From contig NZ_MEHJ01000001.1 in NCBI RefSeq assembly GCF_001746415.1, positions 2,501,001 through 2,565,000 of the forward strand: a stretch of 64,000 bases of DNA. Reading direction: 5' to 3'. This document shows, piece after piece, positions 1-8,024 of this stretch (its first letter is position 1; every line of letters begins with the position of its first letter). The notes beneath the pieces were generated by a model. That model worked only from the letters and a program-made list of their open reading frames with translations. It had not been told where the DNA came from and searched no databases. This DNA comes from Streptomyces agglomeratus (GTDB lineage: Bacteria; Actinomycetota; Actinomycetes; Streptomycetales; Streptomycetaceae). The position numbers and the translations under genes are program-made.

Positions 1-46
1 AGGTTCGGTGACGGGCGGATGCCGGTCGACGGGTGCGACCACATGC

Positions 47-81
47 GAGAAGGCCCTCCGCGTAGTGCGGAGGGCCTTCTC
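47..81 (-). terminator. Terminator of the tRNA-Glu/Gln cluster
   Basis: A perfect 15-bp inverted repeat (arms 47-61 and 67-81, 5-nt loop) starts 7 nt beyond the 3' end of the last tRNA gene. It is the expected end of the minus-strand tRNA transcript. No gene is visible in bases 1-46. Confidence 0.85.
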
Positions 82-87
82 TGTACG

Positions 88-160
88 TACCCCCGACCGG
101 ATTCGAACCGGCGCTACCGCCTTGAGAGGGCGGCGTGCTAGGCCGCTACACAACGGGGGC
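88..160 (-). tRNA. tRNA-Glu (CTC)
   Basis: A 73-nt cloverleaf on the minus strand. The 7-bp acceptor stem starts GCCCCCG, the anticodon loop is CTCTCAA with anticodon CTC, the T arm contains GGTTCGAATCC, and the discriminator is A. CCA is not encoded. It is the most downstream member of a five-tRNA cluster and is identical in sequence to the Glu genes at 286-358 and 422-494. Confidence 0.97.
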
Positions 161-182
161 CTTGCAGAATTAGCTCTGCGAG

Positions 183-254
183 CTGGGCTACCAGGACTCG
201 AACCTAGACTAAGGGAACCAGAAACCCTCGTGCTGCCAATTACACCATAGCCCA
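183..254 (-). tRNA. tRNA-Gln (CTG)
   Basis: A 72-nt cloverleaf on the minus strand with acceptor stem TGGGCTA/TAGCCCA, anticodon loop TTCTGGT (anticodon CTG) and T arm GGTTCGAGTCC. CCA is not encoded. Its anticodon stem has a G-C pair at position 28:42 where the other Gln gene (534-605) has C-G. This is a compensatory change, so both copies should fold. Confidence 0.95.
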
Positions 255-285
255 AAATGGTTTAGACCAATATGGTTTCAACCCG

Positions 286-358
286 TACCCCCGACCGGAT
301 TCGAACCGGCGCTACCGCCTTGAGAGGGCGGCGTGCTAGGCCGCTACACAACGGGGGC
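286..358 (-). tRNA. tRNA-Glu (CTC)
   Basis: Second of three identical 73-nt tRNA-Glu(CTC) genes in the cluster, with the same stems, loop and discriminator as the gene at 88-160. About 30 nt separate it from the downstream Gln gene. This suggests processing from one transcript. Confidence 0.97.
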
Positions 359-421
359 CCTAGCGATCCTCGCGTCAGCGCATCCGGGAGCGACCCGAAG
401 GCGATGGAAAGAAAGGATCTG

Positions 422-494
422 TACCCCCGACCGGATTCGAACCGGCGCTACCGCCTTGAGAGGGCGGCGTGCTAGGCCGCTACACAACGGGGGC
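422..494 (-). tRNA. tRNA-Glu (CTC)
   Basis: Third identical copy of tRNA-Glu(CTC), 73 nt, minus strand, lying between the upstream Gln gene (534-605) and the second Glu gene. The Gln-Glu-Glu-Gln-Glu order suggests duplication of a Gln-Glu unit. Confidence 0.97.
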
Positions 495-533
495 CTTGCA
501 GAGTGCTGCATGTACTTCAACAGCTCCTGCGAG

Positions 534-605
534 CTGGGCTACCAGGACTCGAACCTAGACTAACGGAACCAGAAACCGTCGTGCTGCCAATTACACCATA
601 GCCCA
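534..605 (-). tRNA. tRNA-Gln (CTG)
   Basis: First-transcribed member of the cluster: a 72-nt tRNA with anticodon CTG in loop TTCTGGT. Its anticodon stem is ACGGT/TCCGT, against AGGGT/TCCCT in the copy at 183-254; both carry a T-T apposition at 31:39. Most actinobacteria lack GlnRS and charge this tRNA through a non-discriminating GluRS plus GatCAB. That is known for the group and not shown here. Confidence 0.95.
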
Positions 606-614
606 CCAAAACAC

Positions 615-632
615 AACCCCCTGGTGGGGGTT
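615..632. terminator. Hairpin between HAD gene and tRNA cluster
   Basis: A 7-bp inverted repeat AACCCCC/GGGGGTT with a 4-nt loop, T-rich on both sides. It lies just past the stop of the HAD gene, so it probably ends that minus-strand transcript and insulates the tRNA promoter. Confidence 0.6.
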
Positions 633-692
633 TGTTTGGTTTGCGCTTCCCGGCCAGACCTTTCGGCCCTCGCGGGCGGCGCAGAAAGAACA

Positions 693-1415
693 TTACCCGA
701 ATGTGGACGGCGCTCCAAAACGGGTATCGCCCCGCAACAGCCCAGGTAGCTGCTCAAGGCCCGTGATCCGGACGAGCTCCGGACGGCCGCCCAGTCCCCC
801 GCGGTCGAGCCAGATCCCGGCCAGGCCGGCGGCGTCGGCGCCCCGGGCGTCGATGTCGGGCTGGTCACCGACGTACGCGACCTCGTGCGGAGGCAGGGCG
901 AGCGCGTCGCAGGCGGCGTGGAACGCCTCGGCGGCGGGCTTGGAGAAGCCCAGCTCGGCGGCGCACAGCAGCACCTCGAAGCGGTCGCGTACGCCGAGGA
1001 TCCGCAGCTTGCGGTCCTGGTTGCGCACGCTGGAATTGGACAGCACGGCGTGGCGGTAGTCGGCCGCCAGGACGTCGAGCACCGGGACGGTGTCGGGGAA
1101 GAGCTTCCACGCCGCCTCGTAGTGGGCGACGTACCGCAGGAACCACTCGTCCGCCGCCTCGTCACTCATGAGCGGCGTACCGAGAAAGCCGCGCACCCGC
1201 TCGCGCCGCTGCTCCTCGAAGTCCACCTCTCCGGCGGCGAACCGCGCCCAGTGCAGCTCGGTGGTCTCGCGCCAGCGGTCGAGGGCCTGCTCGACGGTCC
1301 CGTACCCGTCGAGCAGGCCCTCGACCGTGAGGTGATCGCGCATGCCGGCGGTGTCGGCGCTCGCGTAGTCGAAGATCGTGTCGTCGATGTCCCAGACCAC
1401 GGCGCGGATCGGCAT
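693..1415 (-). CDS. HAD-superfamily hydrolase
   Basis: A 240-residue cytoplasmic phosphatase-type protein of the haloacid dehalogenase superfamily. All four HAD motifs are visible: motif I DIDDT near residue 9 (nucleophile Asp), motif II serine in VLSNSS around residue 125, motif III lysine in GFSKP, and motif IV VGDQPDID around residue 180. An alpha-helical cap lies between motifs I and II. The substrate cannot be read from sequence; phosphoglycolate-, nucleotide- and sugar-phosphate-type enzymes share this pattern. The start lies only 17 nt after the hsdR stop and lacks a strong ribosome-binding site, so it may be read through from hsdR. From memory, a HAD gene normally follows gltX in Streptomyces, which would make hsdMSR the intervening element. 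Confidence 0.85.
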   Translation of the reverse strand: MPIRAVVWDIDDTIFDYASADTAGMRDHLTVEGLLDGYGTVEQALDRWRETTELHWARFAAGEVDFEEQRRERVRGFLGTPLMSDEAADEWFLRYVAHYEAAWKLFPDTVPVLDVLAADYRHAVLSNSSVRNQDRKLRILGVRDRFEVLLCAAELGFSKPAAEAFHAACDALALPPHEVAYVGDQPDIDARGADAAGLAGIWLDRGGLGGRPELVRITGLEQLPGLLRGDTRFGAPSTFG

Positions 1416-1432
1416 GGACCCAGACTAGGTGT

Positions 1433-4400
1433 CTACGCGGCCAGTGTCGTGGGCTTCGCTCTCGACCGGATACGGACGAAGACGATTTTCAAGTCGTCGA
1501 TCTCCTCCGGAGTGAACAGGTCGTCCGGGCCACCGGGCGCCCGGTCGAGGAACGCGCTGCCCGGCTCGTAGAGGTCACCGAGGTCGAGCATGCCCCGCTT
1601 GGCGACGACCTCGATGATCAGCGTGAGGAAGTCCAGCTGCGCGGCGCTCAGCCGCTTGTCCGCGACGAAGCCCTCGAACGCCTTCCGCGCCGCCCGCCGG
1701 TCCAGCCCGCACAGCGTGCGCACGAACACTCCGAGGCCACCCGTCGCCCGTACCTCGTCTAGGTCTTCCGGTGAGGCCACGGCCTCGGCGAGGAAGATCT
1801 CCTCCAGGCCGGCGAGGTCGTCGCTGGTGATCTGTTCGTTGTGGCGCAGCTTGCGCACGACCGGCAGGTCCTCGTGACGCAGCAGGTACGCGCGGGCCTT
1901 CTGCCGGAAGCGGTGCTCGTCGGTGCCGGTGGGGACACCGCGGATCGCGGCCTCGGTGATCTCACCGAGTTCGTCCTCGAAGTCGGTGAAGACGACTTTC
2001 CGCCTGGCTCTGTCGTCGACGAGACGCGCCAGTCCCCGCAGTGCGCGGCGCATCTCTTCCAGCATCGGGAGGGTGGCGCCCTGCCACCAGGCGTCCCCGG
2101 CGAGGGCTTCGAGCAGCTCGGACCGTTCCGCCACGGCGGGGATGTTGGTCTTTGTCAGGAGGTCCTCGGCGATCGCCTGGATCTTGCGGCGCAGCAGGGC
2201 GAACTCCTTGCCGCCGTTGAGCGCCGCGAGCTGAAGGCCGTACGCCAGGAGGTCGAAGCGCTTGGCCTCCTCGCCGTTCTCGGTCTCCATTGGGCGGTGC
2301 TCGCTGGGGAGACGCAGCAGGCGTTCGCGGATCGTGGCCTCGGCGTCGTCGTCGATGCGGTGCCAGCGGGTGAAGTCGCTGTACGTCTCCACATCGCGGC
2401 GGTGGGGGCGGACCAGGAAGTTGTCCGGGTTCATCCCGGTGACCGTCTCGTGCAGGCGGTGTGCGAACGCCCAGCGCACCTCGGCCTCGGTGCCGATGGC
2501 GTCCGGCCCTCCGTCGCGGCCCGGGTCGGGCTGCCGGCGGCAGTCGAGGGCCCGGACCAGGTCGAGCTGGCGTTGCAGCAGTTTCTCGCCGAGGGACGTG
2601 CCTCTGCGGCCTTCGGCTCCCGCGAGCCCGCTGTTGAAGAAGTCGATGTTTCCGCAGAAGTCGAAGACGTAGAAGTCCTGCTTGCTGTGGGCCGGGCTGG
2701 TCTCGTCGGGGCCGTACAGCTTTTCGCGCAGACGGGTGCCACGGCCGATCATCTGCCAGAACTTGGTCTTGGAGAAGACCGGCTTGGCGAAGACCAGGTT
2801 CACCACCTCGGGTACGTCGATGCCGGTGTCGAGCATGTCGACGGAGAGCGCGATGTCGGGCCGGCGGTCCGGGTTGGAGAAGTCGTCGATGAGCGACTGG
2901 GCGTACGTCTCCCTGTAGGTGATGACGCGCGCGGTGTGGCCGGCTCCCTGCGGGTAGTTGGCGTTGTAGCGCTCTTCGATGAAGCGGGCGTGCTCGTTGT
3001 TCTTGGCGAAGACGATCGTCTTGCCGAGCCGGTCGCCGCCCTCGACGCGGTGGCCACGGGTGACCAGGACTTCCAGCATCTTGTCCACGGTGTCCGCGTT
3101 GAACAGGTACTTGTCCAGTTCGTGGCGGCTGACGGCGTCGGGGACCTGCCCGTCCTCGGTCCACTCCTTGGCGTCCCACTCGGCCTTCTCCTCCTCGGAG
3201 AGGTCCGCGTAGCGGATGCCGCGCTCCATGAACTTCAGCGGCACCTTGACCGCCTTGGGCGGCACCAGGTAGCCGTCCCTGACGGCCTCGTCCAGGCCGT
3301 AGGAGTCGGTGGGCACGCCGTCCTCGAGCTGGAAGAGCTTGTACGTGTTGCGGTCGATGTCGTCCTTGGGGGTCGCGGTCAGGCCGAGCAGCAGCGCATC
3401 GAAGTAGCGGAAGATCTCGCCGTATTTGTCGTAGACCGAGCGGTGCGCCTCGTCGATGACGATCAGGTCGAAGTAACCGGGGCCGAAACGGCGGCGGCCC
3501 GCGGCATCGGTGACGTCGATCTGCTTCATCATCGTCTGGTACGTGGAGACGAAGACGTGCGCCGTGGCGGCCTTGTCGTCGAGCAGGCTGGCGACCGGGG
3601 TGCTCGGCAGGTGCTCCTTGAACGCCTTCATGGCCTGGGTCACCAGCGACTGGCGGTCGGCGAGAAACAGCACCCGCTGCGCCCATCCGGCCTTCTTCAG
3701 CTGGTCCACGACGGTGCCCGTCGCCATGACGAGCAGTGCCTGGCGCTGGCGGTCGCGCTCGTAGGTCTCGCCCACGCGCTTGATCGCGCGCAGCTGGTAG
3801 GGGCGGCCCGCGATCTTCTCGTTGACCGGGGTCGTGATGAGGGAGAGGCGGCCGGCGCGCTGCCCGATGTGCCAGTGCAGCTGGTCGTGAGTGAGGAAAC
3901 CCTGCACCTGCCGGGGCGGATAGCCGAGCTCGTCGTCCCAGAGGTACGTCTCGTAGCCGTTGGTGCAGAAGACGACCGGGCGGCGGTCGAACCGGGCTCC
4001 GAGCGCGTCGGCGTACAGCTTGGCCTGCTGCTGGCCGTCGCGGGCGTCGCGCCGGGTGCGCTTGGCCTCGACGACGGCCAGGGGCTTGCCGTCGGCGCCC
4101 CACAGGACGTAGTCGACGTACCCCTTGCCGGAGGCGGTCGGCATGCCGGTCACCGGGTGCTCGACGGTGACCCTGCCCGCGGTGTCGCCGCCCGGCGCGG
4201 CCGGTTCCCAGCCGGCCTCCTTGAGGAGGAGGTCGGTGAAGGTGTCGCGGGTCGCGGCCTCGTCGTAGTCGTGGGTGTCCCGGACCTTCAGGTTCGCGGC
4301 CTTCGCGGCGGCGACCTGGGCCCGGAGCCCGGCGAGCTGGGCGGCGAGCGCTTCGTTCCGCTCGCGCGCCCTGCTGAGTTCGTCGGCCTGCTGCTGGTAC

Positions 4401-5044
4401 CGCGCCCGGTCGTCCTCGGCCTGCTCGCGCAGGTCGGCCTGATTCCTGCGACGGGCCTCGGGGGTGAGGGGGCGCGGAATGGCGGTGGAGTCGAACTCCA
4501 TGCCGGCGGCGGGAAGCTCGTGGGCCTTGCCCGTGTACGTACGGGCGAACCAGTAGAGGGAGTGGAAGAGCTCGCGCAGGCTCGCGACGGCGGCCTGCGG
4601 GGGCACGGGGGCCTGCTTGTGCACGGCCTGGTTGCCCTGGCGCCGGATGATGTCCATCTTGGCGTTCACGGTGGGGCCGACGAGCGTCCGGAACGAGGGC
4701 TCGTGCAGCATCGCGGCGAGGTCCCTCTTGTACGGCGGCCGGAGCGAGTCGTCCTTGTCGTACATCCAGTGCACGGCGAGCTCGATCGCGCGGCGGGCGT
4801 AGAAGCACGCGGCGCGGGGGTCACCGAAGGTGAACCGCTCGGCGCGGGTGGCCTCTTCGTGGAGGGCGGGCCACTCGGCGCGGAGGAAGCCGAAGTTCCC
4901 GGCGGGGCGGCGGGCGACGGCTTCGCCCTGCACGGGGCTGCTGCCGGGAGGGGCGGGGATGGGGCGGGGCGGCTGGTCGGGCCGGTTCGCCTCGCCATGA
5001 CTCCTGCTGTCGCCGGTGGTGCTGTTTCCCTGGTCGCTGCCCAT
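1433..5044 (-). CDS. hsdR: Type I restriction endonuclease subunit R, P-loop missing
   Basis: 1203 residues from the ATG at 5044, which has a GAGGGG site about 10 nt upstream; the open frame extends further but reads as Pro/Arg-rich noise. Domains: DUF4145-like N terminus (about 50-170), coiled stretch (200-270), PD-(D/E)XK nuclease core with EAK near 326, SF2 helicase with DEAH (about 530), TATP (about 558) and QMIGRGTR motif VI (about 766), then an EcoEI-type C terminus. The expected ATGTGKT Walker A is reduced to ATGT followed directly by VVDQLKK near residue 441 (plus-strand 3704-3727). This looks like an in-frame loss of about eight residues including the ATP-binding Lys and Thr. If real, the subunit should not translocate or cut. 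Methylation by HsdM/HsdS would be unaffected. Confidence 0.93.
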   Translation of the reverse strand: MGSDQGNSTTGDSRSHGEANRPDQPPRPIPAPPGSSPVQGEAVARRPAGNFGFLRAEWPALHEEATRAERFTFGDPRAACFYARRAIELAVHWMYDKDDSLRPPYKRDLAAMLHEPSFRTLVGPTVNAKMDIIRRQGNQAVHKQAPVPPQAAVASLRELFHSLYWFARTYTGKAHELPAAGMEFDSTAIPRPLTPEARRRNQADLREQAEDDRARYQQQADELSRARERNEALAAQLAGLRAQVAAAKAANLKVRDTHDYDEAATRDTFTDLLLKEAGWEPAAPGGDTAGRVTVEHPVTGMPTASGKGYVDYVLWGADGKPLAVVEAKRTRRDARDGQQQAKLYADALGARFDRRPVVFCTNGYETYLWDDELGYPPRQVQGFLTHDQLHWHIGQRAGRLSLITTPVNEKIAGRPYQLRAIKRVGETYERDRQRQALLVMATGTVVDQLKKAGWAQRVLFLADRQSLVTQAMKAFKEHLPSTPVASLLDDKAATAHVFVSTYQTMMKQIDVTDAAGRRRFGPGYFDLIVIDEAHRSVYDKYGEIFRYFDALLLGLTATPKDDIDRNTYKLFQLEDGVPTDSYGLDEAVRDGYLVPPKAVKVPLKFMERGIRYADLSEEEKAEWDAKEWTEDGQVPDAVSRHELDKYLFNADTVDKMLEVLVTRGHRVEGGDRLGKTIVFAKNNEHARFIEERYNANYPQGAGHTARVITYRETYAQSLIDDFSNPDRRPDIALSVDMLDTGIDVPEVVNLVFAKPVFSKTKFWQMIGRGTRLREKLYGPDETSPAHSKQDFYVFDFCGNIDFFNSGLAGAEGRRGTSLGEKLLQRQLDLVRALDCRRQPDPGRDGGPDAIGTEAEVRWAFAHRLHETVTGMNPDNFLVRPHRRDVETYSDFTRWHRIDDDAEATIRERLLRLPSEHRPMETENGEEAKRFDLLAYGLQLAALNGGKEFALLRRKIQAIAEDLLTKTNIPAVAERSELLEALAGDAWWQGATLPMLEEMRRALRGLARLVDDRARRKVVFTDFEDELGEITEAAIRGVPTGTDEHRFRQKARAYLLRHEDLPVVRKLRHNEQITSDDLAGLEEIFLAEAVASPEDLDEVRATGGLGVFVRTLCGLDRRAARKAFEGFVADKRLSAAQLDFLTLIIEVVAKRGMLDLGDLYEPGSAFLDRAPGGPDDLFTPEEIDDLKIVFVRIRSRAKPTTLAA

Positions 5045-5194
5045 GCCGGTGGTGCCCCTCTCCCCTGGTGTGGCGTCCCTTGCGCGTATGCGGTGTACGT
5101 GGTGCGGCGGGACTGGTCGCGCCCGGGCTCTCCCCGGACCGGGCGCGCTCAGTGTGGTCACGCGATGTGCTGGAGGTGCTGGGGGTACTGGGAG

Positions 5195-6349
5195 TTACGC
5201 GGCTGCCCGGTCCCAGAGCCGCCCGGCGAAAGCACGGTGTTGCAGCGAGCCGAAGAGTTCGTCCAAGGCTTCGAGTTGGCGGCCGTGCTGCTCTTTCAAT
5301 TCGTCGAGCTTGGCGATCCTCGCCGCGAACTGCTCCTGCGCCGCAAGGTCCGGGGCAGGTATTTTCAGTCCTCGGCACGTCGGCAGTGAAAGATGCTTGA
5401 CGGTGCTGCCGGAACCACTCTGCTCGTACTGCCCCTTCAGATAGGGGCTTCTCAATGCCGCGGACAGATACGCGGCTGTAGCACGCGCGGGATCCACCCT
5501 GTAGAGCATGAGGCGCTGCCCCAGAAACACTTGATCATCGGTGGCGAGAACGCCCACTTCGCCAACCGGTGCTTCCCGCGTCAGCACCACGTCGCCGCGC
5601 CGCGGCGTGGCCCTCCGGTTCCAACGCTTGAATACGTCTTCCTCCACGTGCCGGGTCTCCCGGAGGTCGACCCGTCCGCTCCGCACGTTGGTCGTGCGAA
5701 TCATCTTGAACGGTGTCACTCGGTCCACGGTCGGAGCGGTCCGGTTCACACAGTCGACCACCAGCGAACACAGCTCGTCGACGCGCACGAGGGGAATGTC
5801 CCCGCTTCCCGTGCCGAACATGTCGGTGAAGACGGACCCGGCGAGGTCGTCGAGAAGAGTGACGGCCGTGCGCCGCTTGACCCGCAGGGCGTCCACCTGC
5901 TCAAGGACGGCAGCGATGCGCCGCTGTTCCGGCAGAGGGGGCAGCTCCACTTGCAGTCCCCCGATGTCACTCCGGTTCACCTGGAGGAATGTCGCACCTT
6001 TTCCCTTGGACGCGAGTTCCCGCTCCTTGAAGGTGAGCCAGTGCCACAGGAACCCGGCGTCCATCGCCGCGGTGGGCCGCAGAGCCGCGACGCCGCGCCC
6101 CAGGCAGTACTCCCCCTCCGACCACACCTTCGTGCCGATCGAAGCACGGATACTCAGGACGATGTCCCCGCTCCGGGACAACTTGCTCGCCTCTGTGGTC
6201 CATTTCTTCGGAGAAAGCCGGCCGGCCGAGAAGTCTCCTGCCCCGGCGATGAGTGGCCAGCCCTTTTCCTCGGTGTTGTACGCCTCCCCCTTGGGGGCCT
6301 GGCCCATGATGATGGAGCACACTTCGTCGAGCCGGTGGGTGACGCTCAC
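5195..6349 (-). CDS. hsdS: Type I restriction-modification specificity subunit S
   Basis: 384 residues, the usual HsdS length. Two variable target-recognition domains (about 5-130 and 185-320) are separated by a conserved helical region with the hallmark LPPLPEQRRIAAVLEQ near residue 137. A second conserved helix near the C terminus carries AAQEQFAARI. It determines the DNA sequence recognised by the methylase and restriction complex. The ATG overlaps the hsdM stop by 4 nt (ATGA), so the two are translationally coupled; hsdR follows after 150 nt. Third-position GC is visibly lower than in neighbours, especially in the recognition domains, as is common for horizontally exchanged HsdS. The bipartite target cannot be predicted from sequence alone. 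Confidence 0.95.
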   Translation of the reverse strand: MSVTHRLDEVCSIIMGQAPKGEAYNTEEKGWPLIAGAGDFSAGRLSPKKWTTEASKLSRSGDIVLSIRASIGTKVWSEGEYCLGRGVAALRPTAAMDAGFLWHWLTFKERELASKGKGATFLQVNRSDIGGLQVELPPLPEQRRIAAVLEQVDALRVKRRTAVTLLDDLAGSVFTDMFGTGSGDIPLVRVDELCSLVVDCVNRTAPTVDRVTPFKMIRTTNVRSGRVDLRETRHVEEDVFKRWNRRATPRRGDVVLTREAPVGEVGVLATDDQVFLGQRLMLYRVDPARATAAYLSAALRSPYLKGQYEQSGSGSTVKHLSLPTCRGLKIPAPDLAAQEQFAARIAKLDELKEQHGRQLEALDELFGSLQHRAFAGRLWDRAAA

Positions 6350-7866
6350 GCCAGCATCCCCTTCAGCTCTTCCGTCCCCTTGAGGATCTCCTCTTCGAGG
6401 CGTTCCAGGTCGGCCAGTATGTCCAGCGGGTCGCGGGTCTCGATCTCCTCATGGACGACTTCTTTGTAGCGGTTCAGGCTCAGGTCATAGCCGTGGGCCG
6501 CGATTTCCGCCTTCGGGACACAGAAGCTCTGCTCGGTGCGGGCGCGGGCGCGCTCCGAACCCTCGCGTTCGAACCACCGGGCCAGGACATCCGGGAGGTT
6601 GTTCTTCGCGTGCTCGGCTTCCGTCAGGGCAGCGCCCGCCGGGCGCGCACCCAGGCGGTCCGTGGGCAGGAGTTCGTTGCGCTTGTCGTCGAGGCTCAGG
6701 CCGTCGGCCCTGACGTCGTAGAACCAGACGTCCTCCGTGCCGCCGCTGTCCGTACGGGTGAAGAAGAGGATCGCCGTCGAGACTCCCGCGTACGGCTTGA
6801 AGACACCGCTCGGGAGCTTCACGACCGCCTGGAGGCGCTGTTCCTCCACCAGCATCCGCCGCAGCTCCTTGTGCGCCTTCGTGGAGCCGAACACGACGCC
6901 GTCGGGGACGATGACCGCCGCCCTGCCGCCGGGCTTCAGCAGCCGCAGGAACAGAGCCAGGAAGAGGAGTTCCGTCTTCCTGGTCTTGACGATCGCTTGC
7001 AGGTCCTTCGCCGTCGATTCGTAGTCCAGGCTGCCCGCGAAGGGCGGGTTGGCGAGGATCAGGGAGTACCTCTCGGACTCGCTCGCCGCTGATTCCGCCA
7101 GGGAGTCGCGGTGGCGGATGTCCGGGTTCTCGACCCCGTGCAGCAGCATGTTCATCGAGCCGATGCGGAGCATCGTGGAGTCGAAGTCGAAGCCGTGGAA
7201 CATCGACTCGTTGAAGTGCTTGCGCTGCTCCGCACCCAGCAGGGCGTCCCGGTGGGTCCGCTTGACGTACGACGCGGTCTGGACGAGGAAGCCCGCCGTG
7301 CCGCACGCCGGGTCGCAGATCTCGTCGCCGGGGCCGGGCCGCGTCATTTCGATCATCAGGTCGATGATGTGCCGGGGCGTACGGAACTGGCCGTTCTGGC
7401 CGGCCGAAGCGATCTTGGCGAGCAGGTACTCGTAGATGTCGCCCTTGGTGTCGCTCGACTCCATCGAGATCTCGTCGAGGAGGTCGACCACCTTCGCCAG
7501 CAGGTTGGCGCCCGGGATCGTGAAACGAGCGTCCTTCATGTGGTGGGAGTACGTCGACGCGTCGCCACCCATCCGGCGCAGGTACGGGAAGACGCCCTCG
7601 GCGACCAATCCGTACATGATCTCGGGGTCCCTGACCTTGAAGTTCTGCCAGCGCAGGTCCTGCTGCTCCGCCGAGAAGAACGGGGCGGGGTCGGGCCTGC
7701 CCGTGGCGTTCGCCCTGCGGTCCCTGACGGTCTGGAGTTCGTCCAGGCGCTTGACGAAGAGCAGATACGTGATCTGCTCCATGACCTCCAGCGGGTTGGA
7801 AATGCCACCGGACCAGAACGCGTCCCAGACCCGCCCTACCTTGCTCTTCAGTTCGCCCGTAATCAC
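6346..7866 (-). CDS. hsdM: Type I restriction-modification DNA methyltransferase subunit M
   Basis: 506 residues from a GTG at 7866. The frame is open far upstream inside gltX but reads as antisense sequence. The N-terminal HsdM helical domain begins at ITGELKSKVGRVWDAFW. The SAM-binding motif DPACGTAGFL lies near residue 190, and the N6-adenine catalytic motif NPPF near 285. It methylates adenine in the HsdS-defined target. No ribosome-binding site precedes the GTG; instead a TACGAT -10-like box ends 7 nt upstream, so a leaderless transcript is likely. hsdS overlaps its 3' end by 4 nt. All key methylase motifs are intact, unlike the ATPase motif of hsdR. Confidence 0.93.
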   Translation of the reverse strand: MITGELKSKVGRVWDAFWSGGISNPLEVMEQITYLLFVKRLDELQTVRDRRANATGRPDPAPFFSAEQQDLRWQNFKVRDPEIMYGLVAEGVFPYLRRMGGDASTYSHHMKDARFTIPGANLLAKVVDLLDEISMESSDTKGDIYEYLLAKIASAGQNGQFRTPRHIIDLMIEMTRPGPGDEICDPACGTAGFLVQTASYVKRTHRDALLGAEQRKHFNESMFHGFDFDSTMLRIGSMNMLLHGVENPDIRHRDSLAESAASESERYSLILANPPFAGSLDYESTAKDLQAIVKTRKTELLFLALFLRLLKPGGRAAVIVPDGVVFGSTKAHKELRRMLVEEQRLQAVVKLPSGVFKPYAGVSTAILFFTRTDSGGTEDVWFYDVRADGLSLDDKRNELLPTDRLGARPAGAALTEAEHAKNNLPDVLARWFEREGSERARARTEQSFCVPKAEIAAHGYDLSLNRYKEVVHEEIETRDPLDILADLERLEEEILKGTEELKGMLA

Positions 7867-7873
7867 GTGGGCG

Positions 7874-7879
7874 ATCGTA
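7874..7879 (-). promoter_or_regulatory. Candidate -10 box for leaderless hsdM
   Basis: TACGAT on the minus strand ends 7 nt before the hsdM GTG, the spacing expected when transcription starts at the start codon. No good -35 hexamer is seen 17-18 nt upstream. The region between gltX and hsdM also lacks a Shine-Dalgarno sequence for hsdM. Confidence 0.4.
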
Positions 7880-7978
7880 GCGCCGGCCACGGACAACGGC
7901 CGCCGGCTGCCGGTAGGCACCGGTCCGGCGCAGGAGGCTGCGTACGGCGCGAAGGCCCTGCGAAGTGTTCCCACGCGG

Positions 7979-8012
7979 AAGGGGCGGGCCTTCGCCGGAA
8001 GACCCGCCCCTT
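7979..8012 (-). terminator. gltX terminator
   Basis: Inverted repeat with AAGGGGCGGG arms (7979-7988 and 8003-8012), extended inward by CTTC/GAAG across one mismatch. It lies 13 nt beyond the gltX stop. It separates gltX from the downstream hsdMSR genes. Confidence 0.75.
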
Positions 8013-8024
8013 CGTGCGTGAGCG

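Noticed and set aside
1841..5389. Very long open frame on the plus strand opposite hsdR (over 1100 codons)
   Set aside because: It lies fully antisense to hsdR, whose domains are clear; its translation is low-complexity Val/Gly/Asp/Leu-rich as expected from the third-base frame of high-GC DNA, with no motif.
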